Of a DNA stretch of 51,867 nt, positions 40,705 through 49,244 are shown piece after piece. Position 1 is the stretch's first letter. Every line of letters starts with the position of its first letter. Position numbers and translations under genes: made by a program. Origin of the DNA: Oribacterium sp. (GTDB lineage Bacteria > Bacillota_A > Clostridia > Lachnospirales > Lachnospiraceae); the NCBI GenBank assembly GCA_004554245.1, contig SFND01000014.1, positions 1-51,867 on the forward strand. Direction: 5' to 3'. Below the pieces are notes generated by a model. The model ran no database searches. It was not told the origin of the DNA and worked only from the letters and a program-made list of their open reading frames with translations.

Positions 40705-42042
40705 TTACTTGATCTTCCAGTAACCCGTTCTCGTTGTTCCGATGCGCTCGATAGTGCCTTTCTCTTTCAAGGCTTTCAAATATCCCGCTATTGTTTTTCG
40801 GCTGACATTCATCATTGCAGCAAGTTGTGTTACCGTGTAGCCGGGATCTTGAACGAGATAATTTAACAGGGTACTTTCCCGATCATTCACGTGAACATTC
40901 ACCCTATCATTCACCTTATTATTCACCCTGACAATTCTATCCTCTGGCCCGGTAAACTTTATCATGATATCGCCGGGATGAACGGTATATTCTGGCATCG
41001 GAAGACTGTCTGCTTTCAGAGAATCACAGATCTTTTCAACACCTCGGCCCCAGCTTTCAATGAAGCCTGCCAGGTAAAAGATATGCGCAATATCAGGATT
41101 ATACGGCAAGGACGCATGCTTACCCATCAGATTTCCCAACGTCCAGTTTTCAGGCAGACGTCCCACATTTGCCACGTAAAGCCTGTCATTATAAACGCTG
41201 ACCTGAATCGGAATTCTCGACTCGTACTGCTTATGACAAATAGCATTGAGCAATGCTTCTCTTAGTGCTGCCTCCGGTACAAAGTAACGTTCTCGCCTGT
41301 AAATCCCTTCATATGTAATCTTAGCGCGCATATATTTGAATAAAATCAATTCAATCGCTTTATCGACCTGTTCCAAAATAGAGCCGTGGACTTCATCCTG
41401 ATAAAGCAGATCGGAGTCGCTTTCAAAATAGCCAATCTTGATATAAGCGCCCAACTGATACTTATCCGGGTCCTTACAGAAGAGAAGCATAGCCGCATTC
41501 GTCAGATAATCACCATTCGTAAGACGCAGCTTTTCCATCAGGACTTCTTTAGATTCATTCAAAAGAGCCGGATCGATTCTGCCCTTGTCTGCCGCAAGCT
41601 TCTTGAAATGCTCAACGATTTGGTCATCCACTTCCTCAGCCCTGAAAACAGGAAGAGGTGAATGATCCCATGTTGCGCCATGCTTTCGCATCAGGAAAGC
41701 TTCCAACGCCGGTCCGGTTAGGACCTGCTTTGTACTGCCGCTACGATAATGGTATACGCCTTTGCAGGAAATGCCGATCGGATACGGCGGAACATCGATC
41801 TCAATATACTCCCTGTCTCCCTCTGTGAGCCGATTGACATCAACAACGATGCCCATAGCATCTCTTATCTTGTTCGGAATGTCTTCCATCAGCTTTTTGG
41901 AATCACTGACCCCGACGACCTTTCCGCTATCATCACAGCCAATATAAAGCTTGCCGCCCTGAGCATTCGCAAAGCCGCATATCCACTTCAGGTATTCATC
42001 CCTCCAGGATTCTTTCCATTCAATATTCTGCTGTTCAGGCAT
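40705..42042 (-). CDS. AlbA_2/Schlafen-type ATP-binding protein with winged-helix tail
   Basis: 445 residues. The N-terminal AlbA_2 domain shows IEWKESWRDEYLKWICGFANAQGGKLYIGCDD (about residues 7-38) and GVYHYRSGSTKQVL. A GHKL-like helper region (EAALREALLNAICHKQYE...GRGVEKICDSL) is in the middle. A short linker with repeated VN(N/D) units near residue 375 leads to a winged helix (TVTQLAAMMNVSRKTIAGYLKALKEKGTIERIG). Proteins of this type are putative transcriptional regulators and are often found in defence islands. The start at 42042 follows AAGGTGG. It lies 56 bp after an MmeI-like enzyme gene, so co-transcription is likely. Confidence 0.85.
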   Translation of the reverse strand: MPEQQNIEWKESWRDEYLKWICGFANAQGGKLYIGCDDSGKVVGVSDSKKLMEDIPNKIRDAMGIVVDVNRLTEGDREYIEIDVPPYPIGISCKGVYHYRSGSTKQVLTGPALEAFLMRKHGATWDHSPLPVFRAEEVDDQIVEHFKKLAADKGRIDPALLNESKEVLMEKLRLTNGDYLTNAAMLLFCKDPDKYQLGAYIKIGYFESDSDLLYQDEVHGSILEQVDKAIELILFKYMRAKITYEGIYRRERYFVPEAALREALLNAICHKQYESRIPIQVSVYNDRLYVANVGRLPENWTLGNLMGKHASLPYNPDIAHIFYLAGFIESWGRGVEKICDSLKADSLPMPEYTVHPGDIMIKFTGPEDRIVRVNNKVNDRVNVHVNDRESTLLNYLVQDPGYTVTQLAAMMNVSRKTIAGYLKALKEKGTIERIGTTRTGYWKIK

Positions 42043-42098
42043 AGCACACCACCTTCCACATTACTCTTTTTCCTTGATTTCCGTGACCCGGATGGGAG

Positions 42099-44924
42099 TC
42101 ACAGTTCCAACTTCTCCACCAGTTCCTGATACATCTTCATGAGTGCAGCGACGCAATCTGCTTCCGACATCTTCGTGCTGAAGCCGTACGCCTGCATCAC
42201 GGCGATGTCGTTTTTCGTATGTGCTTTGCGAAGCTCCGGCGGCATGGTCAGCGGGTCATAAAGATCAGCCAATGACGAGTCCGGGTACAGCGCTCTCGCA
42301 TCGAGAATTCCCTGCGCTGTTTCTTCAATCTTCTGCTTCTGAGCGTCTGTTGGAGAAGGCCACGGGAAAGTATTATAAACAATGGTGGTCGAATAGCTAT
42401 AATCGCTCTTCATTCTACCACATACAGTTCTCATCCAAGCCATATGTACATTTGAGTTTATCACTCCAAAATGAAACAGGGATGCATCTGGGATTGTAAA
42501 TAGTTTATCTCCCGGAATCACATCATCAGTCATAAAGCCGAAGGGTACATATCTCCTTCTTTGACTTGATACTTTTGCAAATGCGATATACTCCTTTGAC
42601 GGAATCCGATACTGGCCAAATCTCCATGGAACTTCTGCAGATTTCTTAGTTTGCACATTTTTGCTTGCAAGTCTAAACTGTTTTACCTCTTCAACTCTTT
42701 TCAATACTAATGGCATTGAGCGTAACTCTTTCGGACTTATGTCTGGCATCCACAGGCAGTAACGCTTAATATTGTTAATAAACTCTCGCCCCATCATAAA
42801 TTGCTTAATATATCCCTTAGCTTTCGGTTCATTTTTCAAGAGCTCATTTTTTTCATTCTCAGTAAATAGGTAGAAACCGTTATCCGTCGCCTGACTTCCG
42901 CGAACAATAGCTGGCACATCACATAATGGAGACGACGCTTCTTCAACTATTATGACTGGGGCATCCAGTAAATACTGGTTTATGGTATTTGCTAAATGCT
43001 TATTATCACCATCATATATCCATTTTTTCTTTCTTTCAGCTTTCGAAAATCCCACTATAACGACATGGACATTTGCCTTTTCAGATGCTTCGCTATCCCA
43101 CCGAAAAGTCCGAAAGGCAAAATTAATCAGACACTCCTTTTTGACCAATATCTCCTTCCATAATGATGTAGCCTGTTCACCTTGACATATACTATTCGTA
43201 GATACAAAAGCCACCTGGATTTCTGTCTCAGAAATAAAGTCAGCAGCTTTCATATACCAACAAGATACATAATCTAACTTTCCACGCTTTTGCCCCCAGA
43301 TATTATCCATGTCAACACGCTGCGCATCGGACATATAATTAGTTCCGACAAACGGTGGATTCCCCATGATATACTTCAGTTTTTCTTTTGGCACAACCTC
43401 ATTCCAGTCAATTCTCAGCGCGTTACCTTTCGTGATGTTCACGTAGGTTTTCAGCGGGAGGAAATCCTTGTTGAAGCCGTAGACGATGCTCTTCGTTTCT
43501 TCGAGCATCTGGGATTCCGCGATCCAGAGCGCGGTCTTCGCGACCGTCACGGCGAAGTCATTGATCTCGATGCCGTAAAACTGCTGGATAGAGACTTGAA
43601 TCGGGTTCAGTTCTTCATCGCCAAGAGTCATCTGTCCGTCGAGTCTTTCCTTGAGGACCTGATTCTCGAGTCGGCGAAGGCTGAGATAGGTTTCGGTCAG
43701 GAAATTACCGGAGCCTGCTGCCGGATCCAGGCATACGATGGTCGCGAGCTTATGCTGGAAGGCATCGAGCTTGTTCCGCTTCGTTTTCGGCTGCGCGATC
43801 TTACAGATGTCCTGAAACTCTGCTTTCAGATCATCGAGAAACAGCGGGTCAATGACCTTGTGAATGTTCTCGATGGATGTGTAGTGCATACCGCCGGCGC
43901 GGCGCGTTTCCGGATTCAGCGTCGACTCAAATACGGCGCCGAAGATCGTCGGGCTGATGTCCTTCCAGTCGAAGCCCTCCGACGCTCTCTCCAGGATCAG
44001 CGCCCTGATCTCAGCATTGAACTGCGGTATCTCAATCGACTCGTCCGCAAAAAGGCCGCCGTTCACGTATGGGAACTGCGCCAGCTCCGCCTCGAGATAC
44101 TCGTCACGCTCCGCGATCGGCGTGTCGAGCACACGGAAGAGCTCGATGAGCGCGCGCCGTGAGTCCTTCACCGAATAGCCGGCGAGGTAATCGTGGAACA
44201 TGCCATGGCGTCCGAAAATGCCGGCGTCCTCGGCATAAAGACAGAATACCAGACGCACGCAGAGGGCATTGAGGCTGCGTAACTTATGCTCGCGCTTCGC
44301 CTTTTCCTCCTTCGTCTCCTTCTTCGGAATCGTGTCCGAAATCCCGTACTGCTTCAGGAAGGCACTATACAGGAGTCCGACAATGTCTCCGGCCTGAATG
44401 GATACCTCCATCTCGTGGGACAGTTGCTTCATGTCTTTCTTGATGAGAAAATCCAGCAGCGTGTACTTATTCTGGAGCTCCGGAAGGCTGAGCTTCGTCG
44501 GCTCCGGGACGGTCGCTTCCATATCATAGATCCAGATTTCGAGGAAGTTGGACGTAACGATCCAGCGCGCCTTCTCCGACAGCGGCAAGTTATCGTTATA
44601 ACGCTTCGCCTGCTCATACGGCGTCAGCTGCTCGCCACCCGACTGATACTCCTTCTCGTCCAGCTTATGCGTGGAGCCCTTCTGCTCGATCAGCACCTTC
44701 ACATCCGGGATGTAGGCGTCGATGTATCGGGTATGTACCTTACCATCGCCCTCCGGCAGCTTGACCGGCTTCTCAAACAGGACATACTTCATCACATTCT
44801 CAACACCGAGCACATCCTGCAGCAGCTGCATCCAGTACATATGGCAGTCCTGCTTCTCACCGCCGCCCTTCCGCCAGCTGTTTATAAACTGCCGCGCCGC
44901 TTCTCTCTGCTCTGCATCTGTCAT
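42099..44924 (-). CDS. MmeI/YeeA-like restriction-modification enzyme (type IIG/IIL)
   Basis: 941 residues in one chain. The N-terminal nuclease has YIDAYIPDVKVLIEQKG (Asp and Glu-x-Lys, about residues 65-82). A helical connector follows. The methyltransferase has motif I VCLDPAAGSGNFLTETYL (about 397-414) and motif IV MGNPPFVG (about 519), the latter indicating adenine-N6 or cytosine-N4 methylation. The target recognition part (about 680-880) includes RFGQYRIPSKEYIAFAKVSS. This is the MmeI layout, cutting and one-strand methylation by a single protein. Codons from about 42370 to 43430 are visibly AT-richer than both flanks, suggesting an exchanged specificity module. ATG 44924 has GAGGG 8 nt ahead. 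Confidence 0.85.
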   Translation of the reverse strand: MTDAEQREAARQFINSWRKGGGEKQDCHMYWMQLLQDVLGVENVMKYVLFEKPVKLPEGDGKVHTRYIDAYIPDVKVLIEQKGSTHKLDEKEYQSGGEQLTPYEQAKRYNDNLPLSEKARWIVTSNFLEIWIYDMEATVPEPTKLSLPELQNKYTLLDFLIKKDMKQLSHEMEVSIQAGDIVGLLYSAFLKQYGISDTIPKKETKEEKAKREHKLRSLNALCVRLVFCLYAEDAGIFGRHGMFHDYLAGYSVKDSRRALIELFRVLDTPIAERDEYLEAELAQFPYVNGGLFADESIEIPQFNAEIRALILERASEGFDWKDISPTIFGAVFESTLNPETRRAGGMHYTSIENIHKVIDPLFLDDLKAEFQDICKIAQPKTKRNKLDAFQHKLATIVCLDPAAGSGNFLTETYLSLRRLENQVLKERLDGQMTLGDEELNPIQVSIQQFYGIEINDFAVTVAKTALWIAESQMLEETKSIVYGFNKDFLPLKTYVNITKGNALRIDWNEVVPKEKLKYIMGNPPFVGTNYMSDAQRVDMDNIWGQKRGKLDYVSCWYMKAADFISETEIQVAFVSTNSICQGEQATSLWKEILVKKECLINFAFRTFRWDSEASEKANVHVVIVGFSKAERKKKWIYDGDNKHLANTINQYLLDAPVIIVEEASSPLCDVPAIVRGSQATDNGFYLFTENEKNELLKNEPKAKGYIKQFMMGREFINNIKRYCLWMPDISPKELRSMPLVLKRVEEVKQFRLASKNVQTKKSAEVPWRFGQYRIPSKEYIAFAKVSSQRRRYVPFGFMTDDVIPGDKLFTIPDASLFHFGVINSNVHMAWMRTVCGRMKSDYSYSTTIVYNTFPWPSPTDAQKQKIEETAQGILDARALYPDSSLADLYDPLTMPPELRKAHTKNDIAVMQAYGFSTKMSEADCVAALMKMYQELVEKLEL

Positions 44925-44986
44925 ATCAAAACCCTCATACAAAAACATGGAGCCGAAGCCCCATGACACATTATCAGCTAAGTTAT

Positions 44987-44995
44987 ATTTTAGCA
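44987..44995 (-). promoter_or_regulatory. Extended -10 promoter of the MmeI-like gene
   Basis: Minus strand TGCTAAAAT, about 62 bp before the start codon; no clear -35. Confidence 0.4.
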
Positions 44996-45026
44996 TAGAA
45001 TGGAGAACGGCGAACGGAATATATAG

Positions 45027-45050
45027 AAAAAGGCCGCCTCACGGCAGCCT
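45027..45050 (-). terminator. Terminator of the lone pilin gene
   Basis: Minus strand AGGCTGCC, loop GTGA, GGCGGCC, then TTTTT; 14 bp beyond the pilin stop. Confidence 0.85.
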
Positions 45051-45064
45051 GAATCCGACATCAT

Positions 45065-45454
45065 CTACTCATTACTCAACGTCAGCGCACATTGTGGGTG
45101 ATCTATCTTATTACATGTATATGCCACAGAATAGCCAAAGCCCTCTTTAAAACCGACCACGCATCTTCCCGCCTTCATAGATACTACTTTTCCATCTAAA
45201 AATGTGATTGAACTATATGAACCGGTATATTCTTCCTTCCCCCACCAATTAGGAACCTTATTATTATACTTTCCTGTCGAAATGTAGTCAGCTTGAATTT
45301 CAGCATAATATGCTCTTACATTCGCCCAATCTGTCGCCACCTCTGCTTTATGAAGCTGCGAAGTAAAAATCGGAATTGATATCGCAACAAGTACACCGAT
45401 GATTGCAACGACGATTAAGAGCTCCGAAAGTGTGAATCCTTTTTTATTTCTTAT
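45065..45454 (-). CDS. Type IV major-type pilin with apparent AUA start codon
   Basis: 129 residues. After a four-residue basic leader (start-R-N-K-K-G) comes FTLSELLIVVAIIGVLVAIS, a textbook pilin N-terminus with Glu at +5, then IPIFTSQLHKAEVATDWANVRAYYAEIQ and a small globular domain with two Cys (CVVGF and TCNKID) that could form the pilin disulphide loop. The only codon in the right place after AGGAGG (7 nt) is ATA at 45452-45454. Between the in-frame TAA nine codons upstream and the pilin signal there is no ATG, GTG or TTG, and the first GTG (45340) would remove the whole signal. It is monocistronic, far from the pilus operon. Confidence 0.82.
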   Translation of the reverse strand: MRNKKGFTLSELLIVVAIIGVLVAISIPIFTSQLHKAEVATDWANVRAYYAEIQADYISTGKYNNKVPNWWGKEEYTGSYSSITFLDGKVVSMKAGRCVVGFKEGFGYSVAYTCNKIDHPQCALTLSNE

Positions 45455-45584
45455 CGTTTTTCCTCCTGGCTTTAAGTTTTATCGGCTGTGAATGAAACAG
45501 TCGAATGTCATTCTAACGTGAACGCTTGATATTTTCAATGTCAAAATCAGTGTTCGAGACGATAAGAACCCACAAAAACTTGTC

Positions 45585-46334
45585 TTATCGGTTCACGAAA
45601 TTCAGTACCATCACGATCACGAGCATATGTACCGGGTAGAAGGCGTAGCAGGCATACTGAAACGGCCTGCTGTGGTAGCCCTGGCGGCCGCGGTAAAGCC
45701 AGATCGGGATCAGCGCGAGGAGGGCGAGGCCCTGCTGACACAGCTCGATTTCGGTGCCGAGGATGTTGACCTGATACATCAAACCACTGAGGAGCTCGAC
45801 ATTGACCCAGTACAGGGCGAGGAGCTGGCCAAGGAAGCACCACCACTTACGGCCACGGAAGAGATAGAAAACGAACATCGTGAGCACGCCGGCACCGTAG
45901 TAATCCACCATGCCGAGGGTGCCGAGCACGGCACCGAACGTCACGACCAGAACCACGGTCAGCACATAAAGCGCCAGCTTCTGTTTCTTCCGCGCCTTCT
46001 CCATCAGATGTATACCGAGAAGACCGAGCAGAAGTGTCCAGATGACGTTCTGGTGGACCGGGTAGAACCAGGTACCGCCGTACATGAGATCAAACGGAAT
46101 CTCGGAAAGCAGTGCAAACACAAGCATGCGGCGCAGGTACTTCCGTAAATCGTGCGTGTGGAAGTAGCCCTCGACGGTCATGAAGGCGAAGATCGGGAAG
46201 GCGAGGCGTCCCACACAGGTCAGCCACTCCTGCGCCGGCAGAAGCGTCGCCCAGAGGTGATCCATAAGCATGAAAGTCATGGCGATGATGTGAAGTGCCG
46301 CCGCACTCAGGTCGAAATGTCTGGTCTCATTCAA
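45585..46334 (-). CDS. TraX family membrane protein
   Basis: 249 residues with about seven membrane segments. The family pattern is clear in LHIIAMTFMLMDHLWATLLP, VGRLAFPIFAFMTVEGY, RRMLVFALLSEIPFDLMY and NVIWTLLLGLLGIHLM. TraX was named for acetylation of F-pilin, and Firmicute homologues are acyltransferase-3-like proteins of unknown substrate. The start is taken as TTG 46334 with GGGAGGGG upstream; an ATG just beside it is in another frame. It lies between a pilin gene and a transglutaminase gene, and pilin modification is a tempting but unproven idea. Confidence 0.85.
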   Translation of the reverse strand: MNETRHFDLSAAALHIIAMTFMLMDHLWATLLPAQEWLTCVGRLAFPIFAFMTVEGYFHTHDLRKYLRRMLVFALLSEIPFDLMYGGTWFYPVHQNVIWTLLLGLLGIHLMEKARKKQKLALYVLTVVLVVTFGAVLGTLGMVDYYGAGVLTMFVFYLFRGRKWWCFLGQLLALYWVNVELLSGLMYQVNILGTEIELCQQGLALLALIPIWLYRGRQGYHSRPFQYACYAFYPVHMLVIVMVLNFVNR

Positions 46335-46372
46335 ATGTCCCCTCCCTGGCCGATTTCTTCGTACCATATGTT

Positions 46373-47866
46373 TTATGCGAGTTCTTCGAAACTTACGATC
46401 TCAGCCTTCCGCGTATACTCATCATATCGCAGGCCGCGATCTTCCGTCTCGATCTCACCGTACTGGTTATCGTACGGGTCGGTACGGAAATAACGCTTGT
46501 CCACGGTGAATGGTGCCTGGAAGGCGCGGTTGGCAACCATGCGGTACGGGTCGAGGTTACCGAAGTAGAACTGGCGGCGCTCTTCGTTTTCATTCCGACA
46601 GGCACCGATGCCGAAGGACGGGTCTGCGAAGAGCCATCCGAATGGCTCGGCGTAGAAGCGTGCCCAGTCGTGTCCGCCGACGAATTCCGGCTCGGCTGCA
46701 AAGCCGCTCTGCCACTCAGCCGGGATACCGGCGCAGCGGCACATCGTGATGAAGAGCAGGGCGAAGACACCACAGTCGCCGGTGAAGCTGCGCGCGCAGT
46801 TCTCCGCGATGCTGTCCAGCGTGAAGTACGCCGGCATGTAGGTGTATCTGAAGTTCTTCGTGATGAAGTCGTAGAAGCTCTTCGCCTTTTCAAGCGGGGT
46901 CGTGCAGCCCTGTGCGCAGGCTTCGGTGAGCGCCCGGATGTACGGTGTAAATTCGATATGCGGCGCCAGCTCTGCAGTATCCTTTACGTACTCTGCAAGC
47001 GCCTCCGGCTTCAGGCAAGGCAGCTCCGGCACACCACTCGGCTGCTGTGCTGCTTCACAGCACGCGCTGCCCGCATCCTGCATCGCGCCCTGAGACATTG
47101 GCATCCCGTGCAGTACCGTCTCCACGTCATGCCACTTCGCGGCGTGCACGTAGGAGTAGGTCACGCTGAACTCGTGGTTTTCCTGCATGTTTTCTTCCCA
47201 GTAAACCGTGCGCTGCTCGGCGTCCTCCGGCGCGATCTGGCCGTTTTCCGGGAACATCGACTCGATGCGGATGTCGCTCTGCTGCTCGCAGGCTGCGGCG
47301 ATCGGAACGTGCACGCGCACCAGCATGCCCGGCTTGAATGCCGCATCCTCTACCTTCACGGTAGCGCGGATGGTGATGCGGTTCGCGAGCGCTCCCTGCT
47401 CCTTCATGATGCGCATCGAGCGGTTCAGGCGCAGGTCGCCCTTGCTGCCACGGCCCGAGCTCTCGCCGCCGTTCAGTGCCACCTTCGTTCGATCACGGAA
47501 TTCCGGCACGGATTTGCACATGCTCGAGAAGAAACGGTTGAAAATCCGCATCTCGCCATGGAGATAGATGAAACGGATCTGGCCGCACGCGACTGCCGCG
47601 TCGAACTCCTCCTCCGTGTACGACGGAATCTCCGCACGGATGATGTCCATCGCCTCCGCGCGGGTGTACGGGAAGTCAGCCGGCATACGGCGGATCATCT
47701 CGCGCTCCGCCAGCAGGCAGTAGCGGAGGTTCTCCGGCAGATTCGTGCACGCGAGGCGCTGGTCGATACAGTCAACCGCAGCTTCGAGCTCTCCGCTGAG
47801 CTTCATCTTCTCTACTGCCTCCGGCAGCCCGACATCCAGATAGCTGAAATACTGATTCTCGTTCAT
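46373..47866 (-). CDS. Transglutaminase-like domain protein
   Basis: 497 residues, apparently cytoplasmic (no signal). The N-terminal 150 residues are helical. A middle domain includes RITIRATVKVEDAAFKPG and ENHEFSVTYSYVHAAKWHDVE. The transglutaminase/protease core has its Cys in SFTGDCGVFALLFITMCR (about residue 362), His in GGHDWARFY (about 400) and Asp in FADPSFG (about 420). Such proteins in Clostridia are thought to be thiol hydrolases; the substrate is unknown. The start at 47866 has AAAGGA upstream. It precedes traX by 38 bp on the same strand. Confidence 0.85.
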   Translation of the reverse strand: MNENQYFSYLDVGLPEAVEKMKLSGELEAAVDCIDQRLACTNLPENLRYCLLAEREMIRRMPADFPYTRAEAMDIIRAEIPSYTEEEFDAAVACGQIRFIYLHGEMRIFNRFFSSMCKSVPEFRDRTKVALNGGESSGRGSKGDLRLNRSMRIMKEQGALANRITIRATVKVEDAAFKPGMLVRVHVPIAAACEQQSDIRIESMFPENGQIAPEDAEQRTVYWEENMQENHEFSVTYSYVHAAKWHDVETVLHGMPMSQGAMQDAGSACCEAAQQPSGVPELPCLKPEALAEYVKDTAELAPHIEFTPYIRALTEACAQGCTTPLEKAKSFYDFITKNFRYTYMPAYFTLDSIAENCARSFTGDCGVFALLFITMCRCAGIPAEWQSGFAAEPEFVGGHDWARFYAEPFGWLFADPSFGIGACRNENEERRQFYFGNLDPYRMVANRAFQAPFTVDKRYFRTDPYDNQYGEIETEDRGLRYDEYTRKAEIVSFEELA

Positions 47867-47983
47867 AGATAAAATCCTTTCGTTTTTCGTTTGCAACACT
47901 CGCCACCTTCCGGTGATGAGCAGCAGACGTATTTAAGCAGATGTTTCCCCGACGATCTGCGCTGTAACACAGCAGTTTCACCC

Positions 47984-47989
47984 ATTATA
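47984..47989 (-). promoter_or_regulatory. -10 element of the transglutaminase operon
   Basis: Minus strand TATAAT with a poor -35 (TGGCGC) 17 bp upstream; about 118 bp before the start codon. Confidence 0.4.
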
Positions 47990-48016
47990 CCGCGTGCCGG
48001 CAGTAAGCGCCACCGC

Positions 48017-48097
48017 GGGGTCTGACCCCATTAAATTTTTCTAAACTGAATCTAAACAAAAGTTTATGGGGTCAGACCCCCTTACGAAATTCTTAAG
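48017..48097. repeat. REP-like palindrome pair
   Basis: GGGGTCTGACCCCATTAAAT, TTTTTCTAAACT, AGTTTATGGGGTCAGACCCC and CTTACGAAATTCTTAAGG. It is the closest relative of the copy at 19325 and lies 27 bp after the stop of the gene at 48124. Confidence 0.85.
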
Positions 48098-48123
48098 GTC
48101 GCGTGCTGCGGGCGGCGCAGGCC

Positions 48124-49074
48124 TCAGCGCAGGAAGAGGCCGAAGAAGTGCGAGCGGTCGAAGAGGAAGATACAGATGTCCATGAAGAGGTGCGCGATCA
48201 GGGTACTGACGATGACACCGTTGGCCTTCATGAGGAAGCCGGATGTGAAACCGTACCAGACGACCGTGGCAGAGTAGGCGCTCATGAGGAGGAGCACCGG
48301 GAGATTCCTGAACAGGCCGAGACAGTCGTTTCGGAAGCCATCCCAGGTGACGTCGAAGTAGACGAGACGACCGATGACGAGCATCACGAAGTAGAGAATC
48401 AGGTTTTCATAATTGTAGTCCTCATAGATGAAGCGGATGTACATGAGGATCAGCATGACGTAGATCGACGCCATCAGCCGCACCGAGCCGCGCTTCTGCG
48501 CAGAGATGTAGCGCAGCGGCACGAGGACGCGGTCGAAGATGCGATCCACGAGCATCGACACGAGCAGAAAGCCGATGAGCACCCAGTCCTTGTACTGGTT
48601 CCAGACTTTACTTACGGTGTGGAGATTGATGCGATCGCCGATGATGTAGTAGAGCGACAGCAGGAGCAGAATCGAGGTGCTCGCGAACGCCATCTCGTAG
48701 AAGGATTCGATGAACTCGTGCGGCCGCGTATCCACCGGATCGAGCAGCGGCCGGCGGGCACGACTGTGTGGGCGGGTCTCTGTCGCCGGATCCGTATCCG
48801 GCCAATGTTCCCGACCGTTCAGACGGTCGTCGATCCGGTCGGCGTACTGGTGCCGGGTACGACTCTGCGGGCGGGTCCCTGCGTCGATGTCGACTGCATT
48901 GGCCTCGTCCGCTGCGGCGACTGAAGACGCGCCGTGACGATCGATCTCCTGCCGGATGCGCGCGAGGGCGAGAATCACGCCCATCACGAAGATGAGTCCG
49001 GCGAGCGAAACGAGGAAAAACGGCACGGCAGACGCCATGTCGAAGTAGTGTTCGATGTAGTTGAAATATTCCAT
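48124..49074 (-). CDS. Polytopic membrane protein of unknown function with repetitive linker
   Basis: 316 residues, seven or so membrane helices: one at about 18-40 (PFFLVSLAGLIFVMGVILAL) and the rest from about 125 onward (STSILLLLSLYYII, WVLIGFLLVSMLVD and others). Residues about 48-115 form a hydrophilic linker with imperfect internal repeats (AGTRPQSRTRHQ and TETRPHSRARRP). This linker contains a CTGCATTGGCC copy at 48894, read as Ala-Asn-Ala. No family is recognised. A promoter with TTGACA and TATCAT precedes it, and a REP-like element follows it. Confidence 0.75.
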   Translation of the reverse strand: MEYFNYIEHYFDMASAVPFFLVSLAGLIFVMGVILALARIRQEIDRHGASSVAAADEANAVDIDAGTRPQSRTRHQYADRIDDRLNGREHWPDTDPATETRPHSRARRPLLDPVDTRPHEFIESFYEMAFASTSILLLLSLYYIIGDRINLHTVSKVWNQYKDWVLIGFLLVSMLVDRIFDRVLVPLRYISAQKRGSVRLMASIYVMLILMYIRFIYEDYNYENLILYFVMLVIGRLVYFDVTWDGFRNDCLGLFRNLPVLLLMSAYSATVVWYGFTSGFLMKANGVIVSTLIAHLFMDICIFLFDRSHFFGLFLR

Positions 49075-49108
49075 AAGAAGCCTCTTTTGTCTTGATTCAA
49101 CGAACTAC

Positions 49109-49136
49109 ATGATATACTTTTCGATATTCGTGTCAA
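49109..49136 (-). promoter_or_regulatory. Promoter of the membrane protein gene
   Basis: Minus strand -35 TTGACA (49131-49136), 16-bp spacer, -10 TATCAT (49109-49114). Confidence 0.6.
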
Positions 49137-49197
49137 GGAAGGCCGCGTGAAATTTCTGTGAAATTTCGGGCACGCCATAGAAAGAAAAACAGACAAA

Positions 49198-49244
49198 GTA
49201 AAACCCCAGTACCAGGTCATCTTCACTAGTACTGGGGTTTTACT
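49198..49244. terminator. Perfect 16-bp inverted repeat, probable bidirectional terminator
   Basis: AGTAAAACCCCAGTAC and GTACTGGGGTTTTACT are exact complements around a 15-nt loop, with the A/T-rich arms providing a T-run on either strand. Apart from this, 49075-49635 shows only a repeated GAAGCATCGCC (49316, 49375) and no gene. Confidence 0.65.

Noticed and set aside
45560..45590. Terminator at the traX stop codon (CGATAAGA/TCTTATCG)
   Set aside because: The stem is short, the loop long and no T-run follows on the minus strand.
46295..47872. 525-codon plus-strand frame opposite the transglutaminase gene
   Set aside because: Antisense shadow; the minus-strand frame has the complete Cys-His-Asp transglutaminase motifs.
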